A DNA stretch of 64,000 nucleotides from Paenibacillus sp. FSL H7-0326 (GCF_001955535.1 NZ_MPVN01000009.1:1-64000); one strand, 5' to 3'. Shown: positions 41,385 through 50,301, counted from the stretch's first letter. A program made the numbers and translations. The notes: a model not told the origin generated them from the letters alone.

Positions 41385-41492
41385 ATGGATAATATATCAA
41401 CTACTAGTATGAGATGGGTTATCCGCTTGATAATCTTTAATTTGTTACTGTTACTAGTAACGGTTATGGGCTTAATCATCGAAAGCATATAG
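41385..41492 (+). CDS. 35-aa membrane peptide, N-terminal copy of the 170-aa pilin-like protein
   Basis: ATG six bases after the preceding stop. The start MDNIST is identical to that of the 170-aa protein at 41692 at both protein and DNA level, then a single transmembrane helix and a stop. It looks like a duplicated N-terminal module without the extracellular domain. Confidence 0.55.
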   Translation: MDNISTTSMRWVIRLIIFNLLLLLVTVMGLIIESI

Positions 41493-41518
41493 GAGAAACC
41501 AAAGGTAGGAATAAAAAA

Positions 41519-41632
41519 ATGGACAATTTACCTACCCCTCTAGAGAGGGTGAACAGTATTGTATTCATAATGTTGGTTATCAGTATAGTTATAAACATGT
41601 ATATGATAGCTGATAGTTATTTGACTCATTAA
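41519..41632 (+). CDS. 37-aa one-helix membrane peptide
   Basis: ATG after AAAGGTAGG, the same spacing and sequence that precedes the 170-aa gene. Begins MDN, has a short amphipathic lead and one transmembrane helix. Third peptide of the cluster. Confidence 0.55.
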   Translation: MDNLPTPLERVNSIVFIMLVISIVINMYMIADSYLTH

Positions 41633-41691
41633 AGTAATACGGAGATAAAATTAAAAGTTAAAAGGATATTGAAAGGTAGGAAGTAAAAAAT

Positions 41692-42204
41692 ATGGATAAT
41701 ATATCAACTGGTCTAAAATGGGCTATTGGTGTCATTCTCACAATGTTTATTATCAGTGCTGGAATTAACGTTTACTTTGTAGCTAATGGGTATTTCGATA
41801 AAGCTCAGGAGCAAACAGTTTCGCAGTCACAAGTTCTGAACCAAGCAGAATATAACATCTATGATAATAAAGATGTAGCTGGACAAGAAGTTATCAATGC
41901 ATCTACACGTTTTTCAGGTCGTCCACAGTTTGCTATACATATCAAAACTGGGGTTAATAAAACTGGTTTTTATGCAGAAAACAACTATAAAACGTGCTTT
42001 GAAGTACCTGAAAACACAACAAATGGTAAAGGGATTGTTAACGTTAGCTCAAATTCATGCTCTAATGATTCACAGGTAAGTGTTCAGCAAATGAGAGATG
42101 TAAGATCAAGTAATAATTACGTCAATCCAAATGGGATATTTACGGCGAACATTTACTATGATGCGAATGATGAAGTAAGACTTATTGAGTTCGAACAGAA
42201 ATAA
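41692..42204 (+). CDS. Pilin-like membrane-anchored protein with two cysteines
   Basis: 170 residues, ATG after AAAGGTAGG. N-terminal transmembrane helix (residues 9-30), then an extracellular domain with Y-D-N-K-D-V-A-G-Q-E-V-I-N-A-S, parallel to the proteins at 40412 and 42289. Cysteines at CFEVPE and NSCSND may pair. Likely a minor pilin or pilus-tip protein. Confidence 0.6.
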   Translation: MDNISTGLKWAIGVILTMFIISAGINVYFVANGYFDKAQEQTVSQSQVLNQAEYNIYDNKDVAGQEVINASTRFSGRPQFAIHIKTGVNKTGFYAENNYKTCFEVPENTTNGKGIVNVSSNSCSNDSQVSVQQMRDVRSSNNYVNPNGIFTANIYYDANDEVRLIEFEQK

Positions 42205-42209
42205 TACTA

Positions 42210-42249
42210 GTACTGCCTCTTAGTAAAAAGATGTATTAAGAGGCAGTAC
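42210..42249 (+). repeat. Intra-operon 13-bp perfect stem-loop
   Basis: GTACTGCCTCTTA and its mirror enclose a 14-base loop. There is no T run on either strand, so it is not a terminator. It may protect upstream mRNA or reduce downstream expression. Confidence 0.75.
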
Positions 42250-42288
42250 AAAAAGTTAGGCTTAGCTGGGAAAAGGAGGTGATTGGTA

Positions 42289-42654
42289 GTGATTGTACCT
42301 ATAAAAAGATTAATAACGATTTATCTCGCGACTTTTATGTTCTTTACTGCTGGGATCAGCTTTATATTTTATCAGCTTAATCGTGAGCCTACGTATAGCT
42401 TTTCAACTGCTACTGATGTCGTTTTAGCATCTTATGATGAGACAGAAGATCTTACCAAAGTCTCTGGGGAGCATGTTATAGGCTTAGTTAATGCAGCGCT
42501 AAATGGTGAGTATGATCTCATTATTGATGGAGTACCTATAAATGCAGTTACAGACATTCGAGATATTGATCTTAGGGGAGTTGTAGGCAATACATATAAT
42601 ATGACGTTGTTAAGGCAAAATGGAGTTATACATACGGTTTCTGTTACACATTAG
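42289..42654 (+). CDS. Small pilin-like protein
   Basis: 121 residues from the GTG at 42289, which fits the AAAAGGAGG site. One N-terminal transmembrane helix and a short extracellular domain with S-Y-D-E-T-E-D-L-T-K-V-S-G-E-H-V-I, the same motif as its two larger neighbours; no cysteines. Confidence 0.55.
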   Translation: MIVPIKRLITIYLATFMFFTAGISFIFYQLNREPTYSFSTATDVVLASYDETEDLTKVSGEHVIGLVNAALNGEYDLIIDGVPINAVTDIRDIDLRGVVGNTYNMTLLRQNGVIHTVSVTH

Positions 42655-42681
42655 GAAGGAGCCAAGGGAAGGAGCAAGCAT

Positions 42682-43227
42682 GTGGTTAATGCATTTAAAG
42701 CAATTGTAGTAATTTTCTGTATGGTTTTAATATTTGGGATCTTTCCTTTCTATCAATATGCGAAGGATTTAGATGATACAACTGAGAGAGTAGCACACAA
42801 CGCTTTAATTGAATTTGTTGATACTGTTCGTGGGAAAGGGTATGTCGATGTTAGAGATTATGAAGTATTTCAATCAAAGCTTGATGATACGGGAACCATT
42901 TATGATGTGACTTTAGAATATTACCGGAAAGTGCTTGAACCTAATTACACTAATCCGTATAACATAAATACTTTTCAAGGGAGCTTTGAAGTAAGGTATG
43001 ACGGATACTACACTAATCAGATCTTAAAGGTGCTCTATCCAAACAACAATCTTCCGACAGACGCAGTGGAAAGACGCCTTAATATGAAGGTTGGAGACCA
43101 ATTTAACGTCCGTATTGAACCAAAAGGCACAAGTTTAGCAGCTCAGATTAGCAATGCAATATTTAATGTGAGTTCTGGTATATCACCAGACAGATATGGA
43201 GGCATGGTAAGAAGTGAAGCCCCTTAA
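42682..43227 (+). CDS. Membrane-anchored extracellular protein (TadE/pilin-like)
   Basis: 181 residues, GTG after GGAAGGAGC. N-terminal transmembrane helix (residues 6-26), then an external domain with aromatic repeats (YRKVLEPNYTNPYN) and a PKGTSLAAQISNAIF segment. Layout is like TadE-type pseudopilins. The end overlaps the next gene. Confidence 0.55.
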   Translation: MVNAFKAIVVIFCMVLIFGIFPFYQYAKDLDDTTERVAHNALIEFVDTVRGKGYVDVRDYEVFQSKLDDTGTIYDVTLEYYRKVLEPNYTNPYNINTFQGSFEVRYDGYYTNQILKVLYPNNNLPTDAVERRLNMKVGDQFNVRIEPKGTSLAAQISNAIFNVSSGISPDRYGGMVRSEAP

Positions 43228-44197
43228 TGTAGCATTGTTATTTCTTGTTATTGTAATCCCTTTTATCGTAGTTAATGAACTGCGTCAAGAACTAGCTGAT
43301 GAGAAAAGTAAAATGCAAGAGCGATATGCTAATGATTTTCAAGCAGCTGTAGATGATGCTGGGGCTTATCTTAATAGATTCGAAGCTCAACAGAGTACAA
43401 CAGCCATTCGCTACCAAAGAGAAAAGCAAGTTACAACCGATCAAGACTTTATAAACGTATTTTACGATAACCTAGCAATGAAATTCGGTATAGAAGGAAA
43501 TGAAGAAGAGATTCAAAACTTGAAGTTACATATGCCAGCAATGGTGATTTTCAGGTATGACGGTTATGTCCTTGTTACCCTTCAAGATGAAGCAAATGCT
43601 CAAGGTAATACGGAGCTTACACCAATAATTTGGCCAAAACGTCCATACAATTACACATTAGCAAACGGTAACGTCTTGACATTCACTTTAGATGACCAAG
43701 CTACGGTTTATGACATAAGAACAAATCAATTTATTAAAGGCAGCTATCAGGATTTAAGCTTACAAACGGATTTGACCCCTATCACGGATATCGGTAGTTT
43801 TAGAGAGGTTCGTCAGAACAGTATCACTGAGGTGGTTGAAAATGATTTATCCGGGGCAATTAACAGACATCTTGAGATGACAAAACGAATGGATCTCCAT
43901 ATTCAATTGTCTTTACCAAGAGGATTAAATGAAAATTCTATTCAGGATATTGGTTTTATGGCTTTTGTTCAGGGCTATCCTCTTCCGAACGGTGAAATAC
44001 TTAACGGATATGCGTTTGGAGATACAGCTGTAAAACAACGTAAACCTCTTGTAGGCACAATCTCACCTGAAGGTCGGTATGTAGCCTATGGACCTGGTTG
44101 TTTGCCTCAGAACGCTGAAGTTATAGAGACTATATATGATCCTGAAGAAGCCGTAAGGAAGGGATATTTTATAGAAGATTGCTTTCAATTAGATTAA
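43214..44197 (+). CDS. Membrane-anchored extracellular protein
   Basis: 327 residues, GTG start 14 bases before the preceding stop. One N-terminal transmembrane helix (residues 4-20), then a coiled-coil-like stretch (about 23-60) and a large beta-rich external domain. Two cysteines near the C-terminus (GPGCLPQN and EDCFQLD). Last gene of the Tad-like operon; possible tip or adhesin subunit. Confidence 0.6.
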   Translation: MKPLNVALLFLVIVIPFIVVNELRQELADEKSKMQERYANDFQAAVDDAGAYLNRFEAQQSTTAIRYQREKQVTTDQDFINVFYDNLAMKFGIEGNEEEIQNLKLHMPAMVIFRYDGYVLVTLQDEANAQGNTELTPIIWPKRPYNYTLANGNVLTFTLDDQATVYDIRTNQFIKGSYQDLSLQTDLTPITDIGSFREVRQNSITEVVENDLSGAINRHLEMTKRMDLHIQLSLPRGLNENSIQDIGFMAFVQGYPLPNGEILNGYAFGDTAVKQRKPLVGTISPEGRYVAYGPGCLPQNAEVIETIYDPEEAVRKGYFIEDCFQLD

Positions 44198-44202
44198 AAG
44201 TA

Positions 44203-44231
44203 TTGTATACATACAATGTATATAATATAAT
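44203..44231 (+). promoter_or_regulatory. Operator-promoter 7
   Basis: TTGTAT, 17 bases, TATAAT with TATACAT-ACA-ATGTATA palindrome. Located between the Tad-like and surface-protein operons, upstream of the orphan RHH gene. Confidence 0.85.
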
Positions 44232-44283
44232 AAAAATAGAGAGGAGAACTAAAAACTAATGATTTAGTTTTTGGGACACACTG

Positions 44284-44466
44284 ATGGCACGAACGAAATC
44301 GAGAGGATCGACTGTATTCGCTAGGGTTAATGCAGAACTTAAAGAAGACGCAACGCAAGTATTAAAAGAACTTGATTTAACAATGTCAGATTCTATTAAC
44401 TTATTTTTGAAGCAAATTGTTATTCACGGAGGAATTCCATTCGATATAACAATAAAGAAGGACTAA
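44284..44466 (+). CDS. Orphan RelB/DinJ-like RHH protein
   Basis: 60 residues. STVFARVNAELKEDATQVL and the following SDSINLFLKQIV, then H-G-G-I-P-F, are typical of RelB/DinJ antitoxins, which carry an RHH DNA-binding domain. No RelE/YafQ-type toxin gene follows, so it may be an orphan regulator. It is under operator-promoter 7, so it is a candidate for the protein that binds the shared palindrome. A tiny ATG-ATT-stop frame lies in the leader, which can form an AAAAACTAA/TTTAGTTTTT stem. Confidence 0.75.
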   Translation: MARTKSRGSTVFARVNAELKEDATQVLKELDLTMSDSINLFLKQIVIHGGIPFDITIKKD

Positions 44467-44472
44467 TTGTGT

Positions 44473-44502
44473 GTCTTACATAATGTAAAACATCTGTCTT
44501 AC
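44473..44502. repeat. GTAAGAC cluster 7
   Basis: GTCTTAC at 44473 and 44496 with a variant GTAAAAC at 44484 between. It immediately precedes the AAGGAGAG of the SLH gene, so it may act as its operator. Confidence 0.75.
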
Positions 44503-44523
44503 AAAAAAAGGAGAGTGTAAATA

Positions 44524-45729
44524 ATGAAAATGAAAAACAAATTGATGTTGACGTTATTATCTGGTGTTCTACTAGCTTCGTCGTTGAATATCTTCAAGGC
44601 TGAAGCAGCCACAAGCTTTAAAGACGTAGCTAAATCTCATTGGGCTTATAGTTCTATTACTTCAGCTGTAAACAAAGGTTATTTCAAAGGTTATACAAAC
44701 GGAACATTCAAGCCGTCGGCTTCCGTTACCAGAGCTGAATTTGCAGCGCTATTGTCCAGAGTATCGAAAGAAAAACCTGAAACTGAAAAATCTAATGTAT
44801 TTACTGATGTGAAGGGGCATTGGAGCCAAAAGGAAGTGGATAGAGCTGTATCTTTAGGTTTTATTAACCCGAACGATTATAAGAATGGATTCAAACCCAA
44901 TACACCACTCACAAGACAAGAAATGGCGAAATGGTTGAGTTCCGGATTAGCAGCTCATGATGAAGGTTTTAACCAGGCTTTGAAGGATACGAAAACAACG
45001 GTGTTGCCAGTAAGGGAATACTTTAAAAATCAGATCAGTCAAACTCAAGCGCCATACATTGCGGTTGTAATGGGAACGGGTCTAATGAATGGATATACTG
45101 ATGGTACTTTTGGGTTGAAGAAAACAACCACAAGAGCTGAAGTATCGGCAATATTGCTTCGATTCGAGAGAGTTAGCGCTAAATCAGCAAGTGAGTTTGC
45201 CGATCTTGTTGAGCTTAGAGCTGTTGGGACATTGGATTCTAATATAGAATTAATGACTCCTTTCACTTCAGGGGATAGTGGTTTATCTAGAATGTCTGGG
45301 AAAAGATACACGTTTAAAAATGGATCGGGCAGTCTTGTATTCCATAGAGCTATAGCGTTGAATCCGCTTGCTTCAGAGAACAAACAGAGTTTATATACTG
45401 ATGTATTTTTCACAGACGAGGAACTAAAAAGGGTAAGAAAGGGAAGTTACCCGATATATTCTCAGATAACTGTTTATCCTACTGCTTCAAATTTTAAGTT
45501 GGACCACTATAAAAATAGTCAAGGATCTTACTTATTAATTGGTTCAAGAATTCCTAATTCTAATCCAAATAAGTTCGGATATATCACACTTCCAGGCGTA
45601 AATACCCAAGAGTTCTTTTCTAAAAACAAAAACGGTGTGACCATGTGGGTTCAAAGTTATTTTAACAGTGAGACCTTACCATCTACTCGTATGGATGATA
45701 GAACCATCGTTAGGCTTTCAGAAAAATGA
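44524..45729 (+). CDS. SLH-domain cell-surface protein
   Basis: 401 residues with a signal peptide ending near residue 29 (FKAEA). Three SLH domains: about residues 30-85 (FKDVAKSHWAYSSI, TNGTFKPSASVTRAEF), 93-145 (FTDVKGHWSQKEVD, LTRQEM) and 170-218 (GYTDGTFGLKKTTTRAEV). The rest is a beta-rich module of unknown type. SLH domains bind pyruvylated secondary wall polymers, so this protein should coat the donor surface. It leads the operon that ends at 54077. Confidence 0.88.
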   Translation: MKMKNKLMLTLLSGVLLASSLNIFKAEAATSFKDVAKSHWAYSSITSAVNKGYFKGYTNGTFKPSASVTRAEFAALLSRVSKEKPETEKSNVFTDVKGHWSQKEVDRAVSLGFINPNDYKNGFKPNTPLTRQEMAKWLSSGLAAHDEGFNQALKDTKTTVLPVREYFKNQISQTQAPYIAVVMGTGLMNGYTDGTFGLKKTTTRAEVSAILLRFERVSAKSASEFADLVELRAVGTLDSNIELMTPFTSGDSGLSRMSGKRYTFKNGSGSLVFHRAIALNPLASENKQSLYTDVFFTDEELKRVRKGSYPIYSQITVYPTASNFKLDHYKNSQGSYLLIGSRIPNSNPNKFGYITLPGVNTQEFFSKNKNGVTMWVQSYFNSETLPSTRMDDRTIVRLSEK

Positions 45730-45745
45730 AAGGTAGATTAGATAA

Positions 45746-48700
45746 ATGAAACGACTAATATTTTCATTTTTGACCGTAGTAATTCTTTCATTATTTGCGA
45801 GTGTCTCAACATTCGCAAATTTTTCGAAGGGGTATCCAACTGAAGGAATAGAGACTTCTTTTCCTAATGAAGTGTATAAAAGACAAAAAATTAAGGTGAA
45901 AGTTACTGGTGAAAGTAGACCACGGCCCAAAGTAATGTGGGTTCAAGGTGATGAAGACCAATTCGTAGCGACAAGAAATGAAGGATCACAGCAAGTGAGA
46001 ACAACTGGTACGCTACAGGATGGAAAGATGGTCCCTGTTACTACCGATACACCAGTGGTGGATAAAATTAATACAAAACAATATGCTCCTGATTCTATGC
46101 AAGATTCTAATATTGATCCAAACCCTTTTAGACAGGAATTTGTTAAAGAATTAGGGCTTGAAGAGGTTAAGTATTTGGAAGCAAATTCTTATGATGAGGA
46201 TCCAATAGGGAGTGATCCTTCATATTCAAAAGGAGATATATTCGCTACTATTTCTACTTTTACTGGTCATAATTATGTATGGGATGAACATTATAAATAT
46301 TCAGAAAAGCTAAACGGGGACCCGAAATATATAGTCTCTTACTACACACCATTAAGTATTAAATACACAGGTTACGTCGAGGAAACAAAAGAGCTTATTG
46401 TTGAAGAGAATATGACTCTTGAGGTTGGTGACAGAAAGACGCTAACTGCTAAGGTCAAAACTATTCAGTATGATGGATCGGAAACCAATTATATAGACGT
46501 CTCTAGACGAGAAACAACCGAATGGAGCACAAATAATAGAAACGTTGTATCTGTTAATCCAGAGACTGGACAGATTGTAGCTGTAAGTGAAGGGGAAGCT
46601 AGAATTACAGCTAAGTGGAAAAACTCTGAAGATGGTCCTTACTATATTTATAACTATGCGGATATAACGGTTGGCGGTGAGGATACAGGCTGTGTAGATT
46701 GCCAGCCTGAAGGAAGTTGCTCAGCTCCTTCAGCAGCCGGATCTATGGAAGGAGCATTCTTAGATCCGGGAGTATCTGCAGTTATCCGAGCGGATCAACG
46801 TGGAAGTGAAATGTTTGATGTTTTGCAAGGGATTCCTACTACAGAATCCCTTTACGGAAACGTTCTAGCACTAAACTACTTATTTCAAAACAAATTTGTT
46901 GAAATGACAGGTGAATGTACATATACCATACCAGTTACTAAAACTTATATTAAGACATGGGATGAACCTGGGCCTCCAGATCCGGACGGTAATCCAACGA
47001 CAATTCCAATGCGGGTACCTGAGACAGTTAGCAAAGAGTATACCGTAATCAGACCATATAGTTATTGGGTCATTGATAACTTGGAAGTATACGATATTAA
47101 AGAAGCAAAACTAAGAAACTATGCGTTGCCGAATGAAGAAATTACGATTCAACCAAGTGGATACAGCTCACCATCCTACGCTACATCAACGGGTGGCCAA
47201 CATATAGAAGAACCACAATATAGCGCCGTAACGTTACCTACAGAAACTGTAGGACGGGATGTACCAAATGAGGACTTTCAAGCGGATGCCGAGGATGCGG
47301 TCGGTAAAGTAAAAGTTAAGAATGATCTACTCCAATTTAACGGCAGCATCATAATGAGCAATGTTCAGACTGAGGAGACTGGACCAACTCCAGGAGAGAT
47401 CCCGGCTCCAACACAGATCGGAAATAACGTTCTATACAGTCCAGGTAATGTCATTCCTAGAACGTTAGCGAATGAAAAAGATACGACAAGCAGCGGATCA
47501 ATAGCCTACAATTTAATGGTTGGCAATATTAATGGAGGATCTCCAAAGAATTTTCTGATCAATGGAATTAATACAGTTACCGTTCATACACCAGTAGTTG
47601 ATTACGCTGTACTTCCTGATGATAATCGTCCATTCGATCAACGAATGGAGCCAGACATGTCAAGAACGGTTCTAGTATTAGATCGACCTTTCACAATCAA
47701 CTTTGATGAGAAGGGTCAACATCTCAGCATTCCCGGTTATGGTAATCGAGATTATCAAAAATATACGCTCATGAAGCGGGTTGTCTTCCCGTTTGATACT
47801 TACAACGAGAATAAAACCGAGTTTTACCCTCAAAATACTTGGGTTAATATTCCGGTTGGACAAGATTCAAAGACCTTTCAAATGCCAACCTGGGTTACAG
47901 AAGGGAGCTATCGAATCCGGACAGAAGCTTGGGCAATAAATTCTCAAGGGCAAGCTGGTTGCCAGCACAATATGAATGGTGACTTGAATAACTACTGTGC
48001 ATACGAAGAATTTGAGGTAGATGCAGTCGGTAGGTTATACGGACTGAGGGTATGGGATATCGGTGATTTCAGATTTGAGAATGTCTTTAGAACCGGAAGT
48101 GAGACAACCAATCATACAGGAAATGCCTATTACTCAGGTGGACGTGATGAAAACGGTGTTCCAACAAGTCTGTATGGACAAAACTCATGGATTTTACCTG
48201 TCAGACCGGGATCACATCCGTTAGAAAAAGGAACGGTTCCAAGAAACGGTTATTCATTCCTATTTGACTTTGAAACTATCGGGGATCTATGGGATAAAGG
48301 CGAAGGAGTCAGAATTAATCCATCATTTAGTTACGTAAGTAAAGAAGGCGGAGAGCAGATTCCCGTAGATCTTTATTATGATTCAACTGGATATGGTAAC
48401 AAGCTCATCAAAGTCGGATCTGAGAATGACGTGGAGACATTTACTAGACTCTATCAGCTATCTGATCCAATGAGGAACATCAATCAGACGGAGTTGCAAC
48501 GAGCAGCTCAATATGAATTTCATAATATTCTTTCCCCTGACCAGCAAAATTCGTTGTCATGGAATCGATTCTGGGGAAACTATACCACCAGAAAAACCAA
48601 CATCGGGGCTGGGTACAAATTAGATGTTTTAAATTATCAATCTAGAACACTTATCGGTCCAACCGCAATACCTGCAAGTGTTAACCCTACTGTAGCCTTA

Positions 48701-49063
48701 AGGAGCGTACAACACTGGTATGGAGAGTACAATCTACCAATTGCCCCTTACATCGTCAGAGAGGGAACCGATATGGAAGCTCTAGCAAGGCAATACGGCG
48801 GCATTTTAGACGGAAGTGAGTCCGAATTCTTCAAAGGTGGATATATTGTTGTAAATTTTGAGATTTACACTGTAAAGAACAATGATCAGAACGATTATGT
48901 GCTGGGTTACAACGCTCCTTTAGCTAATATGTGGGAGATTGAGGGGCAAGTATCTTCAGCTAGTGATTATAGAGGGCGACAGTTCACCTATAATCCAGGA
49001 GATATTATGTTGTTCGAGTCTGATTACTCTGTAAGAAATGATTACTTAGCAAATGGAAGTTAA
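45746..49063 (+). CDS. Large secreted surface protein with Big_2 domain
   Basis: 1105 residues, ATG after GAAAGGTAG. Signal peptide (residues 1-24). Residues about 215-310 form a Big_2 Ig-like domain (MTLEVGDRKTLTAKVKT, WSTNNRNVVSVNPETGQIVAVSEGEARITAKW). A CVDCQPEGSC segment links to a large beta-rich C-terminal region of no recognised family. Likely a wall-exposed adhesin or scaffold. It is probably retained through partners in the operon, as no LPxTG motif or SLH domain is seen. Confidence 0.65.
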   Translation: MKRLIFSFLTVVILSLFASVSTFANFSKGYPTEGIETSFPNEVYKRQKIKVKVTGESRPRPKVMWVQGDEDQFVATRNEGSQQVRTTGTLQDGKMVPVTTDTPVVDKINTKQYAPDSMQDSNIDPNPFRQEFVKELGLEEVKYLEANSYDEDPIGSDPSYSKGDIFATISTFTGHNYVWDEHYKYSEKLNGDPKYIVSYYTPLSIKYTGYVEETKELIVEENMTLEVGDRKTLTAKVKTIQYDGSETNYIDVSRRETTEWSTNNRNVVSVNPETGQIVAVSEGEARITAKWKNSEDGPYYIYNYADITVGGEDTGCVDCQPEGSCSAPSAAGSMEGAFLDPGVSAVIRADQRGSEMFDVLQGIPTTESLYGNVLALNYLFQNKFVEMTGECTYTIPVTKTYIKTWDEPGPPDPDGNPTTIPMRVPETVSKEYTVIRPYSYWVIDNLEVYDIKEAKLRNYALPNEEITIQPSGYSSPSYATSTGGQHIEEPQYSAVTLPTETVGRDVPNEDFQADAEDAVGKVKVKNDLLQFNGSIIMSNVQTEETGPTPGEIPAPTQIGNNVLYSPGNVIPRTLANEKDTTSSGSIAYNLMVGNINGGSPKNFLINGINTVTVHTPVVDYAVLPDDNRPFDQRMEPDMSRTVLVLDRPFTINFDEKGQHLSIPGYGNRDYQKYTLMKRVVFPFDTYNENKTEFYPQNTWVNIPVGQDSKTFQMPTWVTEGSYRIRTEAWAINSQGQAGCQHNMNGDLNNYCAYEEFEVDAVGRLYGLRVWDIGDFRFENVFRTGSETTNHTGNAYYSGGRDENGVPTSLYGQNSWILPVRPGSHPLEKGTVPRNGYSFLFDFETIGDLWDKGEGVRINPSFSYVSKEGGEQIPVDLYYDSTGYGNKLIKVGSENDVETFTRLYQLSDPMRNINQTELQRAAQYEFHNILSPDQQNSLSWNRFWGNYTTRKTNIGAGYKLDVLNYQSRTLIGPTAIPASVNPTVALRSVQHWYGEYNLPIAPYIVREGTDMEALARQYGGILDGSESEFFKGGYIVVNFEIYTVKNNDQNDYVLGYNAPLANMWEIEGQVSSASDYRGRQFTYNPGDIMLFESDYSVRNDYLANGS

Positions 49064-49070
49064 CTTATAC

Positions 49071-49099
49071 TTGGCAGCCACAATTTAAGCGGCTGCCAA
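49071..49099 (+). repeat. Intra-operon hairpin
   Basis: TTGGCAGCC and GGCTGCCAA with an eleven-base loop and no T run. Probably an mRNA-processing or stability stem between the 1105-aa and WxL-interacting protein genes. Confidence 0.7.
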
Positions 49100-49139
49100 A
49101 GAATAAGATTTTGCTAACACATATAAAGGGGATGAATCA

Positions 49140-50267
49140 GTGAAAACTATAGGCTTAAAGATAGGAACAATAGTCGCACTCTTCTTCATCGTTTTAGGTA
49201 GTTCAACTGTCGGAGCCCAAGAAGAGGTTAAATTTCTTTTGTCTCCTGTCAAAGCGGTAGAACAATCTACTGGATTTTATCGAGATACTGTAAGTGGTGG
49301 AGAAACGAAAAATTACGATTTTTACTTACAAAACTTGAAGGACGAACCACTAGAAGTATGGGTTTATCCAGCAGATGCAAAGCCAGGTGCGAATGGTGGT
49401 AAGTTGTTCTCAGGAAGAGAAGAGAAGTTAACAGCAGTAGGCTCTTGGATAGAGCCTTCAGGACCGCATAAGGTTTCATTAGGTGCAAGGGAAAAGCAAA
49501 AACTAAGCTTTAAAGTGAAGGTTCCAGAGGATATCGTTCCTGGGCAGCATGTCGGAGTCGTGGCAGTAGAGGAGTTTTTGGATGAAACGGATAGACAGAC
49601 ACCAGAAGTAAATTCAACTAACGCTATTATGCTGATTGAAAAGGCGCAAAGAATGGGTGTTCAGATCGTCCTTGAACACCAAGTGGAACAGGCTAAGCAC
49701 GAGATGAGCATTGATGACTTCAAGCATGAGTATATAGCGAATGGGTACTCTCAATTTACTGTGAAACTGAGCAATAAAGGGACCATATTGGAAAGACCAA
49801 ATGGACTGCTTCAGGTACGAGATGCTGAAGGTAACGGTATTTTCAGCGAAAGCTATAATAATCAGCCAAAAGAAAGATCCATTTACGCTGGAACGACAGC
49901 TGATATGATTTATGTGGTGCAAGATAAAGTATTACTCCCAGGTGAGTATTCTGCGTACTTTGAGGCCAACTTTAGCGGAGAGAAAGTGAGCAAAACATTT
50001 AATTTTACCGTTACTGAAGCAGAGGCCCAAAAATCTCAAGATGCACTCAATCATGCAGGTATCCTACAAAAAGCGAGTTTTTGGGATTGGATTCAGAACA
50101 ATTTAATATTGGCGATTGTCATAGGTATTATCTTTCTCGTTTTCGTCATAGGTTTCTTTCTCTTACTTTTCCTTTTACTTAAGAAGAAAAAGAAAGAACA
50201 AGATGATGAGCAATCTAAGTCTAAATTAACTTCACATCAATTCTCTGTTTCTAGGAGTAGGCATTAA
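49140..50267 (+). CDS. DUF916/WxL-interacting protein
   Basis: 375 residues, GTG after AAAGGGG. Signal peptide (1-27), then a DUF916 domain (LSPVKAVEQSTGFYRDTVSGG, YDFYLQN, VSLGAREKQKLSFKVKVP) and a second DUF3324-like domain, a C-terminal transmembrane helix (about 320-345) and a Lys-rich tail. This family binds peptidoglycan and WxL proteins, linking them to the wall and membrane. Its presence beside WxL-like genes supports a wall-anchored complex. Confidence 0.88.
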   Translation: MKTIGLKIGTIVALFFIVLGSSTVGAQEEVKFLLSPVKAVEQSTGFYRDTVSGGETKNYDFYLQNLKDEPLEVWVYPADAKPGANGGKLFSGREEKLTAVGSWIEPSGPHKVSLGAREKQKLSFKVKVPEDIVPGQHVGVVAVEEFLDETDRQTPEVNSTNAIMLIEKAQRMGVQIVLEHQVEQAKHEMSIDDFKHEYIANGYSQFTVKLSNKGTILERPNGLLQVRDAEGNGIFSESYNNQPKERSIYAGTTADMIYVVQDKVLLPGEYSAYFEANFSGEKVSKTFNFTVTEAEAQKSQDALNHAGILQKASFWDWIQNNLILAIVIGIIFLVFVIGFFLLLFLLLKKKKKEQDDEQSKSKLTSHQFSVSRSRH

Positions 50268-50301
50268 AATATGTCTTTCCTTGAAAGGAGGTGAGTACGA
50301 T

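Noticed and set aside
45045..45413. Minus-strand frames inside the SLH and surface-protein genes
   Set aside because: They are shadows of long, well-supported plus-strand genes with domain matches and binding sites.
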